NCBI RefSeq assembly: GCF_029784165.1
Contig: NC_073696.1
Coordinates: forward strand, 172,846,912-172,910,911
DNA: 64,000 nt
Origin: Wyeomyia smithii
Lineage: Eukaryota > Arthropoda > Insecta > Diptera > Culicidae
Reading direction: 5' to 3'
Position numbers and translations under genes: made by a program. Positions 46,772 through 58,555 of this stretch are shown piece after piece; the stretch's first letter is position 1; each line of letters begins with the position of its first letter. The notes beneath the pieces are model-generated. The model was not told the origin of the DNA, ran no database searches, and saw only the letters and a program-made list of their open reading frames with translations.

Positions 46772-46972
46772 TTATATAATGCGGCAACCAACCGGTTCAC
46801 AGTTGCCCGTGAACTGTGGCTCATGTTTTTGTACAGTATCATCATCCGTCACCAAACACTGCGAAGGATTTAAATTGTATCGATTGCATGTATTGGGCAC
46901 TGTACATCGATACAAATGTTTCCGTTCATTATCACGAATAAAAGCCCGACTTGAAACGGCATCGCAGGACAC
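46772..46972 (-). pseudogene. FLYWCH-like zinc-finger remnant, unit 1
   Basis: A 66-codon frame: FIRDNERKHLYRCTVPNTC followed by NRYNLNPSQCLVTDDDTV and QKHEPQF. The spacing Y-x-C...C...H-x-x-x suggests a FLYWCH finger, which occurs in MULE/Phantom transposases of insects. Only the finger is left; no transposase core nearby. Assignment is tentative. Confidence 0.4.
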
Positions 46973-47721
46973 ACAACATGCGGTTGTTCATTTTGAAGAG
47001 ATGTTTTTTATGTTTTCAAATCCTCTGCAATAATAATGTTGGGCTGAAATTGTTATGGAATATTGTTACATGTTGTTTGTAATGTAATTGATTAGGAAAT
47101 TATTGATTTGATGAAAGATCAAATACTTACTGCTAGCAAACGAATAAAAAGCGACACCAATTGTTCTTCGGAAACAGATAATATCGCTGTTGAAAACTTT
47201 TGACATATACATATACTCAGGGGTGAGTAAACATCATGGATAATAACTCAAAACTGAGTAAACATGGTAATTATGAAAATTTGAGTAAATGTTACTCAAT
47301 TATCCAGTACCCGATAACTCACTTTTTGACATTTTGCATAAGAATACCAAACTGAGTAGATCCTAATCAAATTAGAGTTAAAATAAAGCAGCGTGCGCTC
47401 ATTATTTGTTACTCTAACGTGAGTTAGATATGACCCATTTTAGAAAAAAAGTGGAGGTACCCTAATTTGAGTACTTTTACGGTTACTCACTTCTGAGTAA
47501 GGGCGTCATACGTCAAAAACTGATTAGAATCTACTCTGTTTATGCAAACCAGGAATTAACGAAAATGAGTACAAGTTACCCAGTTTGCCTAAATTTGGAA
47601 ACTTGATGATTTCTGGTTTTTGTAAATCTTACTCAATAAATAAAATAAATTCAGAACAATCAAAATCATAGATTTATTTTTCATCGAAACATTATAAAAG
47701 TTTTAAATCATTCACGTGTCT

Positions 47722-47922
47722 TTATATAATGCGGCAACCAACCGGTTCACAGTTGCCCGTGAACTGTGGCTCATGTTTTTGTACAGTATCATCATCCGTC
47801 ACCAAACACTGCGAAGGATTTAAATTGTATCGATTGCACGTATTGGGCACTGTACATCGATACAAATGTTTCCGTTCATTATCACGAATAAAAGCCCGAC
47901 TTAAAACGGCATCGCAGGACAC
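47722..47922 (-). pseudogene. FLYWCH-like zinc-finger remnant, unit 2
   Basis: Same frame as at 46772-46972 with a single visible residue change (SSRAF to LSRAF). Confidence 0.4.
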
Positions 47923-48509
47923 ACAACATGCGGTTGTTCATTTTGAAGAGATGTTTTTTATGTTTTCAAATCCTCTGCAATAATAATGTTGGGCTGAAAT
48001 TGTTATGGAATATTGTTACATGTTGTTTGTAATGTAATTGATTAGGAAATTATTGATTTGATGAAAGATCAAATACTTACTGCTAGCAAACGAATAAAAA
48101 GCGACACCAATTGTTCTTCGGAAACAGATAATATCGCTGTTGAAAACTTTTGACATATACATATACTCAGGGGTGAGTAAACATCATGGATAATAACTCA
48201 AAACTGAGTAAACATGGTAATTATGAAAATTTGGGTAAATGTTACTCAATTATCCAGTACCCGATAACTCACTTTTTGACATTTTGCATAAGAATACCAA
48301 ACTGAGTAGATCCTAATCAAATTAGAGTTAAAATAAAGCAGCGTGTACACGTATTTGTATTGATCTTTCATCAAATCAATAATTTCCTAATCAACTACAT
48401 TACAAACAACATGTAACAATATTCCATAACAATTTCAGCTCAACATCATTATTGCAGAGGATTTGAAAACATAAAAAACATCTCTTCAAAATGAACAACC
48501 GCATGTTGT

Positions 48510-48728
48510 GTGTCCTGCGATGCCGTTTTAAGTCAGGCTTTTATTCGTGATAATGAACGGAAACATTTGTATCGATGTACAGTGCCCAATACATGCAATC
48601 GATACAATTCAAATTCTTCGCAGTGTTTGGTGACGGATGATGACGGATTTTCTGGTGTGCGTACTGTACAAAAACATGAGCCACAGTTCACGGGCAACTG
48701 TGAACCGGTTGGTCGCCGCATTATATAA
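48510..48728 (+). pseudogene. FLYWCH-like zinc-finger remnant, inverted unit
   Basis: Same product on the plus strand, 72 codons, with six extra codons (GFSGVR) before TVQKHEPQF and a few substitutions. The inverted copy is therefore older or independently diverged. Confidence 0.4.
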
Positions 48729-49369
48729 AGACACGTGAATGATTTAAAACTTTTATAATGTTTCGATGAAAAATAAATCTGTTTTGATTGTTCTGAATTT
48801 ATTTTATTTATTGAGTCAGATTTACAAAAACCAGAAATCATCAAATTTCCAAATTTTGGCAAACTGGGTAACTTGTACTCAATTTCGTTAATTCCTGGTT
48901 TGCATAAACAGAGTAGATTCTAATCAGTTTTTGACGTATGACGCCCTTACTCAGAAGTGAGTAACCGTAAAAGTACTCAAATTAGGGTACCTACACTTTT
49001 TTCATAAATGGGTCATATCTAACTCACTTTAGAGTAACAAATAATGAGCGTGTACGGTATTTTGACGTGTTTTGGCATTTGTCGTCTTTTAACATTGATA
49101 TCTAATAACGAATTTCTTTATTCCACCAGCTCACCTCGTTTAACCTGGAAGCAACCTACACTGAAAATAAATCGCACGCTAATCCCTAATGCTCTTTACA
49201 TATGAATGTCAACGAACCCACCTAGTCATTCTTTTATGTCAACCCATATCGATTTTTATTGGAATCCACGGTATTTTAACGTGTTTTGGCATTTGACGTG
49301 TGTAAGCTTTTTAATCTGAGTGTAAAATGATTGATTTCGGTATGCATGACTTGGCAAACCGAAGCGTAA

Positions 49370-49487
49370 AGGCCTAAACACAATGGATACGTTGCGGCTG
49401 CGTTTGCGGCAATTTGATAGTTACCCCATACATGTTCTGTCAAATTAGAGTCAACGCAACGCAAACGTATCCATTGTGTTTGGGCCT
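49370..49487. mobile_element. 118-bp TAA-target MITE
   Basis: TIRs AGGCCTAAACACAATGGATA / mirrored, with TAA at both borders (49367-49369, 49488-49490). A 3-bp TWA target is the PIF/Harbinger signature. Confidence 0.8.
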
Positions 49488-49717
49488 TAAGACACTTCCG
49501 GACTACTTCGTGATTAGGTCGAATCTTACAATGACTACAAAACTCAAAAAAGACAAAATTTTCAATCAAAAATTCAAATCCTAAATGACGGTGGAACAAT
49601 ATATTTGTCATCCAAATACTCTAATGAAAACAAAATTGTTCTAGCTTTGCACATGGTAAAACAAAGACTTGAATTTCAGTCGCTTTACATTGTATATTCG
49701 AGAATTTATAGTTTCAC

Positions 49718-50445
49718 CACATACATAAGACATACGTAACACTCAGGAAGAAATCTTCCTAAAACTTGGTACAAAATGAACTACTCGAAAGTACCAACCT
49801 CTGTAAAAAAACCTCTGTTTGAGTAGTTTATGGAGGTTGTGTACCTGCGCAGCCCTGCATTTGTCTCGTTTCCACTCGAAAAATGCAACATTGATTTTGT
49901 AAACAACTTTTTGACAGTTTCGTAAGGGATTTTGTTGAGGGCTCGAGTAGAGCCGCTATGAAGAAAATTCATTCCGTTCATTTTCGTCGAGCAGTTCATA
50001 CTGGTGTTGGTACCGGGTGATGTGGGGCAAAGAGTACCAGAAAAAATCGTCAGTGTTACGTATGTCTAAGTATGTGGTTTCACCACATACTTAAGACATA
50101 CGTAACACTCAGGAAGAAATCTTCCAAAAAAGTTGGTACAAAATGAACTACTCGAAAGTACCAACCTCTGTAAAAAAAAAACCTCTGTTTGAGTAGTTTA
50201 TGGAGGTTGTGTACCTGCGCAGCCCTGCATTTGTCTCGTTCCCACTCGAAAAATGCAGCATTGATTTTGTAAACAACTTTTTGACAGTTTCGTAAGGGAT
50301 TTTGTTGAGGGCTCGAGTAGAGCCGCTATGAAGAAAATTCATTCCGTTCAGTTTCGTCGAGCAGTTCATACTGGTGTTGGTACCGGGTGACGGGGGCAAA
50401 GAGTACCAGAAAAAATCGCCAGTGTTACGTATGTCTAAGTATGTG
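49718..50445. mobile_element. Tandem pair of MITEs sharing a GTTTCAC target
   Basis: Copies 49718-50076 and 50084-50445 each begin CACATACWTAAGACATACGT and end with its complement. GTTTCAC stands before, between and after them (49711-49717, 50077-50083, 50446-50452). Minus-strand frames of 72 and 83 codons are shared but look like chance. Confidence 0.82.
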
Positions 50446-50473
50446 GTTTCACCCTTTACTATGCAACCTTTTC

Positions 50474-50640
50474 GATCTGCTCGAATATATCGCCCTTTGC
50501 TTTGCGCCTTATTTAGATCTGCTCGAAAGTATCGCCCTTTACTATGCGCCTTATTTCGATTTGCTCGACAGTATCGCCCTTTACTATGCGCCTTATTTTC
50601 ATTTGCTCGACATTATCGCCCTCTACTATACGTCGTGTTT
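50474..50640. repeat. 42-bp minisatellite, four units
   Basis: Units of the form GATYTGCTCGAMAGTATCGC plus CCTTTACTATGCGCCTTATTT. Since 42 is a multiple of 3, frames stay open across the array, giving a 14-residue repeat (LLDSIALYYAPYFD) in the ORF 50387-50656, probably not a gene. Confidence 0.85.
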
Positions 50641-50689
50641 GGGATCATTCATATAATACATAACGCGCTCAGGGATGGGGGGGGGGGTA

Positions 50690-50815
50690 TTCAGCGAAGC
50701 GTTACTTTGCGTGTGTCAAACATGTAAAATTGCGTTACGTGGGGGTGGGTGGGTATTGAAAATTGCCAAATTCCGCGTTATGTAATATTTGAATGGTTCC
50801 TTTACGTTATTGTAT
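50690..50815 (-). repeat. Dispersed repeat, inverted partner of 34130-34256
   Basis: Reads CAGCGAAGCGTTACTTTGCG ... TTATGTAATATTTGAATGG, the reverse complement of the block inside the J2 insertion, with indels in the C/G-rich centre. Confidence 0.75.
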
Positions 50816-50918
50816 TGAATACGCCCTTTGCTTTTAACGTTTATTTTGTTGACAACTTTGATTTCACCCATTCCCATTCATCAAGACGAAGTCTCGACTA
50901 CTTTGTGATAAGGTCGTA

Positions 50919-51009
50919 TGTCTAAACGTAAACAAAACGAGTGAGAGTTGTATCCCTTGTACTTCACAAGCACAAATCATCTCTCACTCGTTTTGTTTAC
51001 GTTTAGACA
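50919..51009. mobile_element. 91-bp TA-flanked MITE with 30-bp TIRs
   Basis: TGTCTAAACGTAAACAAAAC at the left and its complement at the right, TA at both borders (50917-50918, 51010-51011). Confidence 0.8.
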
Positions 51010-51011
51010 TA

Positions 51012-52750
51012 CACTGTAAAAAATCAACACGTTACTGCCAAGTGGATTCCACTTACTTCTGGGCTAATAGATGAAACATTTCATATCTACGTGGAATATA
51101 TTTGTGTTTCAGTTCACAGCACAAAATCAAGTGTCTTACACCTCGGTTTGTCGTATCATACATACCAAAATCAATCATTTTACACTAATATTTCAATGCT
51201 TACACACGTCAAATGCCAAAACACGTTAAAATACCTTGGATTCAAATAAAAATCGATATGGGTCGACATACTAGAATGATTAGGTTCATTCATTGACATC
51301 AAAGATAACTAGAACAAGATACCTAACTTCCATATTTTTCATACATTTTGAACACGACCGATTTCCGACGGTTAGTGCTGCCATCTGATAACTTAAATTC
51401 TCATAAAATTGTCACTATGAGCAAAACCGATTTATCGTGCATAGTCCTTCATCGACGAGCCTTTGGCATCCCTATACCGAGTAACAGTGAATGACAATGA
51501 ACTCATGTCCTGGGCTCAAATTAATTTGTGCTCGCTGTCAGCAGTAAGATAACAATGTATGAAAAGAAGCGGTGATATGCTATCTCGTTTTTACATATGT
51601 TGAGATGTTAGCCCTTGAAACATGGAGTGATGCCAAAGGGGTGGTCATCGATCGTTTAGCTGTTCAAGATTGTATATGAAAAAGGTGTAGCAGTTTGGTC
51701 AGCTCGATGCTTAGGATATCATGCAGATTAATTTGTCATTTTTTGCACTTAATGCTATTGCCGTATTTTTTGCACTTCAAAGTACGAAAGAAAAGTGTGA
51801 AATTGACTGTCAGAGTGGGAGTTTATATTGTGGAATTATATTTATTTTCAGATCTCATTGTACCAAAACCAAAGTTTGATGTGTCGCAACCAGGTTTCAG
51901 AACCATTGTGCATATGATCAGGTTCACCGGAATACCCGATTTTTGCTTTGTTAACCTCGGCAAGAGTGGAAAACTTTTCTGTAGAGCGTGCTCATAGCAG
52001 TTATCAGGAAGTTCTGATGGTATGCTTAATTTGAAATGATGCGCCGATAATTCTTGATTCTTCCGGAAAGTTTCATGTTTGAGAACTAAACATTCGTACA
52101 CGTTATTATCATTTTTCAGATGGCAGCACCGTAAAGTCGTCCACATGGATACTGAAAAAATTGTTTCACCTTTCAGCAGTCATGTCTTGGCCTTGTCGTC
52201 AGTTGATTTTGACGATAAGTATACATCAAATTAACAGTGTATAAATTAGTTCGACTTTTGCTCACGCGCAGCGACAATCATGTCCGATGAATTCTGCAAT
52301 AGTCAGGTATCTTGTTCTAGTCATCTTTGTTGACATTCATATGTAAAGAGCATCAGGGATTAGCGTGCGATTTATTTTCAGTGTACGACCTTATCACAAA
52401 GTACTCCAGAAGTCAAGTTTCGCCTTTTACTAACGTAAACAACAAAAAGGGCGTATTCCTCATTCTATTTCGTTTTGATATAAAGTAAATTTCGCCCTTA
52501 ACAAACATCCTACTTTTTAATAGTTAGAAAAGAGATACATTATTTTTTCGAAGTTTGAAGGTAGATAGTAGCTTACTTCATACGTTTGCGGTAAAATTTC
52601 TATTTGTTTACAGTTTGTTAGATTCGCCCTTATCACGAAGTACTCCGGACTTGATTTTGTGCTGTGAACTGAAACGCAAGTGTATTCCACGTAGGTATGC
52701 AATGTTTCATCTATTAGCACAGGAGTAAGTGGAATCCTATAAATGAAGCC
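51012..52750. repeat. Inverted-repeat block around a non-coding core
   Basis: The sequence at 51039-51140 (GATTCCACTTACTTC, TTCAGTTCACAGCACAAAAT) recurs inverted at 52640-52745. This pair overlaps the right end of the 49159 element, so at least two insertions are interleaved. No gene inside; the 100-codon ORF at 51695-51997 has no recognisable domain. Confidence 0.55.
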
Positions 52751-53565
52751 TATATTCAAAAATATGTCTTTTCAGAGATTCCCGATTAAAAATCCTGAAA
52801 ATAGAGGTGTCACACGCTATATTTGGTGCAAAAACGTAAATGTCCCCTACTAAAGGTTCCTCTGAGGACTTCCGGATGAAAAATAGCCATTTCTCGATGA
52901 GTTCTTGGCCGATTCTGGATCTTGATGAACCATTCGCTTCAGAAATGATTTTGTAATCTTTGCCAATTATGCTAATAAACATTTTTATCAGGTAACCCAT
53001 TATCAAATCTATCCAAAAATTAGCAGGTTCGACATGCTTACCGGAACTCCGGAATATTTCCTACATCCATTGACCTAGGCCAGATCTGAGGTCAGAAAAT
53101 AAAACTTCAAAAGTTTTCCAGTTCAATGGTGTTCGAATTATTAAAGTCGAATAACTTTTGACAAAGCTACAGCAATTCAAATTTCATCCAAATTTTGCCT
53201 ATCCAACTTATTTTGACTATCCCCTGTATGACAACTGGCTTCTTAGCCCAGCATCGTACCTTAAGACCAGCTAGGAGGTCTTAGGCTTAGATCAAATTTG
53301 TGCCGAAAAAAAGGGTGTCCTGATTTCTACCTCCGACTAGATGGTATCCCTAACTATAACTATTGTCGCTAAAGCACAAATCTGGAGTTCGCTAGTCCGA
53401 CTAGCGCAGCGATTTAGAAAAGCGAAACAAGTGGAGCTGTCAAATTTTGACAACACTTCTCCCATATGATAGTTTATCCTTGATTTTGTTTTGGTACGAA
53501 AAAGTAGGATATAATAGTTAATTCGGAAATCTTAGAAAGTTATTGCTTTTTTTTTTTTTCAAAGA
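52751..53565. other. No gene seen
   Basis: AT-rich sequence upstream of the transposase pseudogene; presumably includes the 5' end of that transposon, but no TIR was resolved. Confidence 0.4.
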
Positions 53566-54555
53566 ATGGCTAGCATAATTGGTCAGCAAGTTCATCATCA
53601 GCACGCTCATAAAAACACCGTTTATCATTCTCTTTATGGTCACTACTTCTTGGGCATTTCTAGGAAGGATATAGCTCGAATCTATGGAAAGTCGTTTTAC
53701 ACAATTTGTGAATGGATTAACAGATTCGAACAGCAAGGATTCTTCAGCAGGAAGCAGCGAAAAATAGCATATAAAAAGTTTAGTGTGGAGATGCGCCAGT
53801 GGCTGATAGACTTGTATACGAGAGAACCGGTTCTGTTTCTAGATGAAGCGAAGCACAAGTTTCAGTTTCGGTTACATACGACTATTACCACAGTATCAAT
53901 TTGTACCATACTCCACGATGCTGGACTCTCGTGGAAGTCAATTGAGCGGCGGGCCATCCAAATTCAAAATCGGGAGATAATGCGATTCATGCGGGAATTA
54001 CTGTCTGTTCAATTGTTTACAACCTAGTTTTTCTTGACGAAGTAAGTTTCGACAACAGAGATATGCTGCGCCGGAAGGGTTACGGAGTGGTTGGACAGAA
54101 GGTCATCTTTCGTGGTGAGTTCTGTCGTAAACCACGTGTATCCCTACTTTGCTTTTTGGGAGTAAACGGAATGCTGGATAGCTTTACGACAGAAGGCACG
54201 TTCACAAGAATCAAATTCTTCGAGTGTTGCCGCCGGTATGTTTCGGATAATCCACAGGTACAAATGTACCCGGGTTTCATTCGGTCTGGATACTCGATGG
54301 CGCCAGAATTCATTGTGAAGCCAACATAATCCGCTACTTACGCTCTATAGGAATTATTCCGATATTCTTACCGGCATATTGTCCGTTTTTGAACCCTATT
54401 GAAGTGATTTTCGGACTCGTCAAAAAACATATAAGAAGGATTCGTATTGAAAACAAACCGATGATTCAAGATGTTTGTGATGCGATCAATTCGTTCAAAG
54501 TTTATCCATGCTACGATTTGTTCCAGCATTGTGGATATATTCCAGGTGGTTTTTT
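53566..54555 (+). pseudogene. IS630/Tc1-mariner superfamily DD34E transposase, broken and split by copy C
   Basis: An N-terminal helix-turn-helix region (HYFLGISRKDIARIYGKSF, then CEWINRFEQQGF) is followed, across two frameshifts (about 54020 and 54275), by VFLDEVSFDNRDM (first Asp), VWILDGARIHCEA (second Asp) and YCPFLNPIEVIFG (Glu). There are 34 residues between the second Asp and Glu. The last codons run into copy C, which supplies a premature TAG. About 18 codons that would complete the C-terminus are found at 58212-58268 on the other side of copy C. The short basic C-terminus and DD34E spacing suit this superfamily; the family is not one I can name. Confidence 0.75.
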
Positions 54556-57500
54556 GAAGTAGAATACTTCTCTCAGGAAGTTCGGCTACATAGGGATGTG
54601 AAATGAAAATCTAAAACCGAAAAAAGTGAAAAATATGTCCAATTTCAAATGCTAATAAATCGGTTATTATTCGATGGATTTCCTTCGTTCTTGCAGCAAT
54701 AGATTGGAAAATCTTCTAAGATTCTTCCCAATATAAGATAATTGCAATTTTATTATTCACACTATTGTACTATTGAAAATGGTCAAGCCTTGTCAAAACG
54801 AAAAATTCGACCTCTGATTGGTCGTTATATGATTGCTTCCCAAGCACGGTCGACAGAATCATATACCTTGCAAGTGAAAACATACTATTTGGCCTATATA
54901 AGAGCCTGTTTCAGCCGAAGCCGCTCATAATAGTTCTAGACAGCGACAACAGCAGTCGTCCTTCCTTAGCAGCAGCACTAGCCCTGTGGTTGGTCAATAC
55001 GTCTCAGGAGCAGCGCGGTTCTTCTCAGCGTGTGTCGCCAGACTGATATTATTCCCCCCGTGTTGGGGCAGCATGAAGATTGCCATCAGGAAATCCAATT
55101 TTGGAAATCAAAATGCCTTTTTCAAGGCAAATAAACAAGGTCATTGAAAGTTAATAATTTTTGACAACGCAAGCAAGATTTTGTGTTGGATCCTAGCAAT
55201 TTAAATTTGTCGCACCCGTCTTATTTACTGAATGTGAAATAGCTTCCACAGTGCATGTTGTCCGTGTATCTTAATTCCTCCACTGTTAGGGCAGCTCAAA
55301 GGTTGTGATCAGCAACCCATTTTGAACCGCAAAATGCCTTTTTCAAGGCAAATAAACAAATAATTGAAGGTTAATAATTTTCTGGCGTCAACACAAGCAG
55401 ACATTCTGTGCGGGATGCAATCAAATTCTGTTGTAGTTGTCTAATTTTTACTTTATTTAGTAAACCCCCCACTGTAGGGGCAGCGCAAAGGCTGCGATCA
55501 GCATAACCGACTTTGAATAGCAAACTGCCCTGTTAGACCGGATTCACAAAGACAGTTAGTTCGACTATGCAGAGCTAATATGAAGTCGATGCAATCAATC
55601 AGCATTAACAGAATTTCGTCGTCTCCCAGCTGCCAAGTTGCAACATGATGCAACACGCAACAGCGAGCAAACGAAATCGCTTGATGTTACAAACCGCAAT
55701 AAGATACGGGTTAAAACCGTTGCGTGTGTGAGAGCACTGTCGGTGTTTATTCGCTGGATACTAAAATCAAATGCGAATTGTGGAATAATTCCTTTAAAGA
55801 ACATTAGGAAATGGTAAAACTGAACAGAAAGGCGTGGCCTATTTCGTAGCGCCCTTCGGCTATAAAAGAGTGTTTCTGAGAAAACTAGCTACATTCATTA
55901 GTCGGAAGGTGAGCTGGATGGACCGTCCACAACGTTGACAGCAGTAGCAGCAGATATCAGCACTCAGCAATAACAGACAATAGCAGCGTAGACAATGTGA
56001 AAACACCTTTCTATTGTGTTGGCCGTGCGCATTGAGCCTCTGCCAGGCTAAACGCGAAAAGCGGCGCGAACCGATTCGCCCGGCCGTAGGTTAATCGGCT
56101 ATCGGCGTAACACAGAGATGCAATCAGCGTCATATCTGATTTTAAATTAAACAACTAACTGTCCTTTTTAGGACAACGAAACAAATGAATTGAAGATTTA
56201 ATATTTTCTTGCTCTGAGCTTTAACCAAAAGTTAACTATCTTAATTTGAAATCACATGTACATATCGCCAGTTGAATTCAATACTGGCACAACTCAAAAT
56301 TTTGCAGTTTTGAGTTATTGATGGCAAACGATGCCAAATACCGTCTGCCGGGGTGAGATTAAGCCACGGGGGTGAGATTGAGCCAAAACGGGAAATGTTT
56401 GTATGTTAAATTACTTGAGATTTACAAAACCTAATACCTTAAATTCAATACTTTATGAAACATGACATATTTATTCACAACTTAAAATGGAATATAGATA
56501 ATATCAGTGAACTGTTTCGCTTAAAGAATGTTTCAAAGTACAGGGTGAAAAACATGCGCAAATAACGTTATCCAAAAATGTCCCAGGAAAACCAACCCGA
56601 TCAAAAAATCACAAGAACTTACTGCTCAGTTGGTACGTTAGGATGTCGTCTCCAATGTGTTGAGGAAATATTATGCATTGAACCTGTGCCGGCTCAGAAA
56701 ATAATGTTTTCCAAACTGTACACTCTTCGAGCCCTTTTGGGGTGAGATTGTGCCAAGCTATATTGAACGGCACAGTGTGCGGAATTCACATTCACGACAA
56801 AATTATATCAGTATACATCAAAACACTTGCATTGTTTACATAGGGTATGTTTTTTGTCCCCACAGCATAAGGTTTGTTGTCTAGCTATGGTATTCTTTGA
56901 AATAATGACTAAAAGCTTGAGAAGCTTACTGTTCTCAATTGTTATATAGAAATTTTCAATTATTGATATTACTTATGGAATGTAGCAAAATTTTGTACAC
57001 CAATTCTATATAAACAGATGACTTTTAAGAAAAGAAGGAGGGTTGTGGGTACGTTTCCAGAGGTATTAAGATCTCCAATGGAATATACAGTTGTCAATGA
57101 CACATAATAATTAAAACGAAAAGTCTTCTCAAACTTCATGTCCTAACGTTTCCCCTTTTTAGGCTACCTGGAGACGCCACTATGTGTATAGAGACTGTCT
57201 ATAAGCCACGTTCTCACAACTAATTACTCTATGCATCAATTTGATCTAGCCATACATTTTTATATAATTCATATGGTGCATAGTTTCTGATCAACCCCCT
57301 AAAGCCCCTTAATAGTCCACGTTGTTTATGGTCGTCCCTATACTTACTGTTTTATCATGTTAGTCATGTGGATTATTCGTAGACACACTACTGTTCATTT
57401 AACAGGTATTAAATTCAACTTTTTGTTTTTGGCACAATCTCACCCCATAGAAGGGGTGAGATTGAGCCAAAGTTCATGTATTTTTAGCAAAATTATAGTT

Positions 57501-58211
57501 GATTGTAACTCAACCATATTTGTTGTAGTTGATAACAAAACATTCTAGGATGCATTGGTGTATTTTGGATCGAATTCTTTGTTTAAATGTGTGCGTTAGA
57601 AGCTTAAGATCAAAAAAGCATCATTTTTTGGCACAATCTCACCCCGGATGACGGTACTATAAAGTTTCATCTCACAAAGACTTGTTTCAAAATTCACAAT
57701 ATTTCCAGATATATAAGTAGATGTTCCTTTATTGCACAAATCTAAAATACCCCTAAAAAGACCGAAAAATGAGGTTACAGTTCTTATAACTTGCTCATTA
57801 CATGCACATGATATACCCAAACAAGTTCAATTAAAATGGGAAGTTTTATAGTGGGATTTTTCACGAAAATGAAAAAAGAAATTTTTGACGCAAATTTTCA
57901 AACGCGTTTTTTTCGAAACTCTGAATTTTGAGTTGTGCCAGTATTGAATTCAACTGACGATATACTCTGACTGTTGAAACTTGTTTGCGCCGCAAAGAGT
58001 TTGTACTTTTCCTGTTCAGTGAGGTCGTATTTATATGTGCAAACTGAAATTGAGTAGTACTTAAACTTCATTTGCACAGAATACTGCCAATGAGCGGTCA
58101 ACATTTATTTACTAGAAAAAATGACTGACACGCAAGCAGCCGGGTTATCTCTCTTGTAAAAGTATTTTACTTCATCTTGCGGTCGTGGCTTTGCACACAA
58201 CCCTCCTGTGA
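54556..58211 (+). mobile_element. 3.66-kb non-autonomous element, copy C (Helentron/HINE-like)
   Basis: Full-length copy, nearly identical to copy B. Stem-loops at 55114, 55335 and 56160. It interrupts the DD34E transposase gene within a T run; comparing the two sides suggests a T4-T5 duplication or a T/T insertion without duplication. Confidence 0.9.
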
Positions 58212-58391
58212 TTTTTCTTCCAGTAAAAGGGTTAAATCGAGACGTAAGCAAAATGGAATTCAGTGTTAACACACTGCAATGAATTATCTCTCTATTTGAA
58301 TAGATAAAAACAAATGTTCAGGTTTATAAACTTAATAATAAACTTAACAATAAAAACGGTTTTAAAAGTTTTTATAATGCCAAATGACACT
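58212..58391 (+). pseudogene. 3' remainder of the split DD34E transposon
   Basis: Basic C-terminal codons to TAA at 58266-58268, then AT-rich 3' sequence to the LTR at 58392. Confidence 0.5.
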
Positions 58392-58555
58392 TGTTGTGAC
58401 GGGGAAACGATCAACTAAATTGATTTTCTTTCCGTAGGAAAACTCACGTGCAACCATTTGGTTTTTCTAAGTTTATTTTTCTGCTCCTCTTTACAGTGTT
58501 GGCAGTAGCCTTCATTTTACATTATAACAATTTCCTCTTTCAGCGATTTAAATGT

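Larger units (their letters stand above)
46446..49050. mobile_element. Foldback-like element: two direct 950-bp units and an inverted partial third
   Basis: Units 46446-47395 and 47396-48345 are about 99% identical by eye with an exact 950-bp period. From about 48352 to 49050 the first 700 bp of the unit recurs inverted, so the whole block begins CGCTCATTATTTGTTACTCT and ends with its reverse complement. It interrupts the MITE that begins at 46335. Each unit carries a FLYWCH-like zinc-finger remnant. Confidence 0.8.
49159..52383. mobile_element. TA-flanked TIR element, heavily nested
   Basis: Ends match over about 58 bp (CACTGAAAATAAATCGCACG... at 49159; mirrored ending 52383) with TA on both sides (49157-49158, 52384-52385). 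A second inverted block (about 49215-49330 versus 51180-51330) shares ATTTTAACGTGTTTTGGCAT. The interior is a mosaic of other MITEs and repeats. Confidence 0.65.

Noticed and set aside
46779..47033. 84-codon plus-strand ORFs at 46779 and 47729
   Set aside because: Antisense shadows of the FLYWCH-like frame, duplicated with the unit.
50474..50640. CRISPR-like array
   Set aside because: Contiguous direct repeats without unique spacers, in a eukaryotic genome; a minisatellite.
50374..50727. 117-codon ORF over the minisatellite
   Set aside because: Open only because the period is a multiple of three; two other frames are open as well.
1646..58211. Three 3.66-kb copies as an assembly duplication
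   Set aside because: Flanks differ completely, each copy has private differences, and copy C splits an identifiable gene at a clean point.
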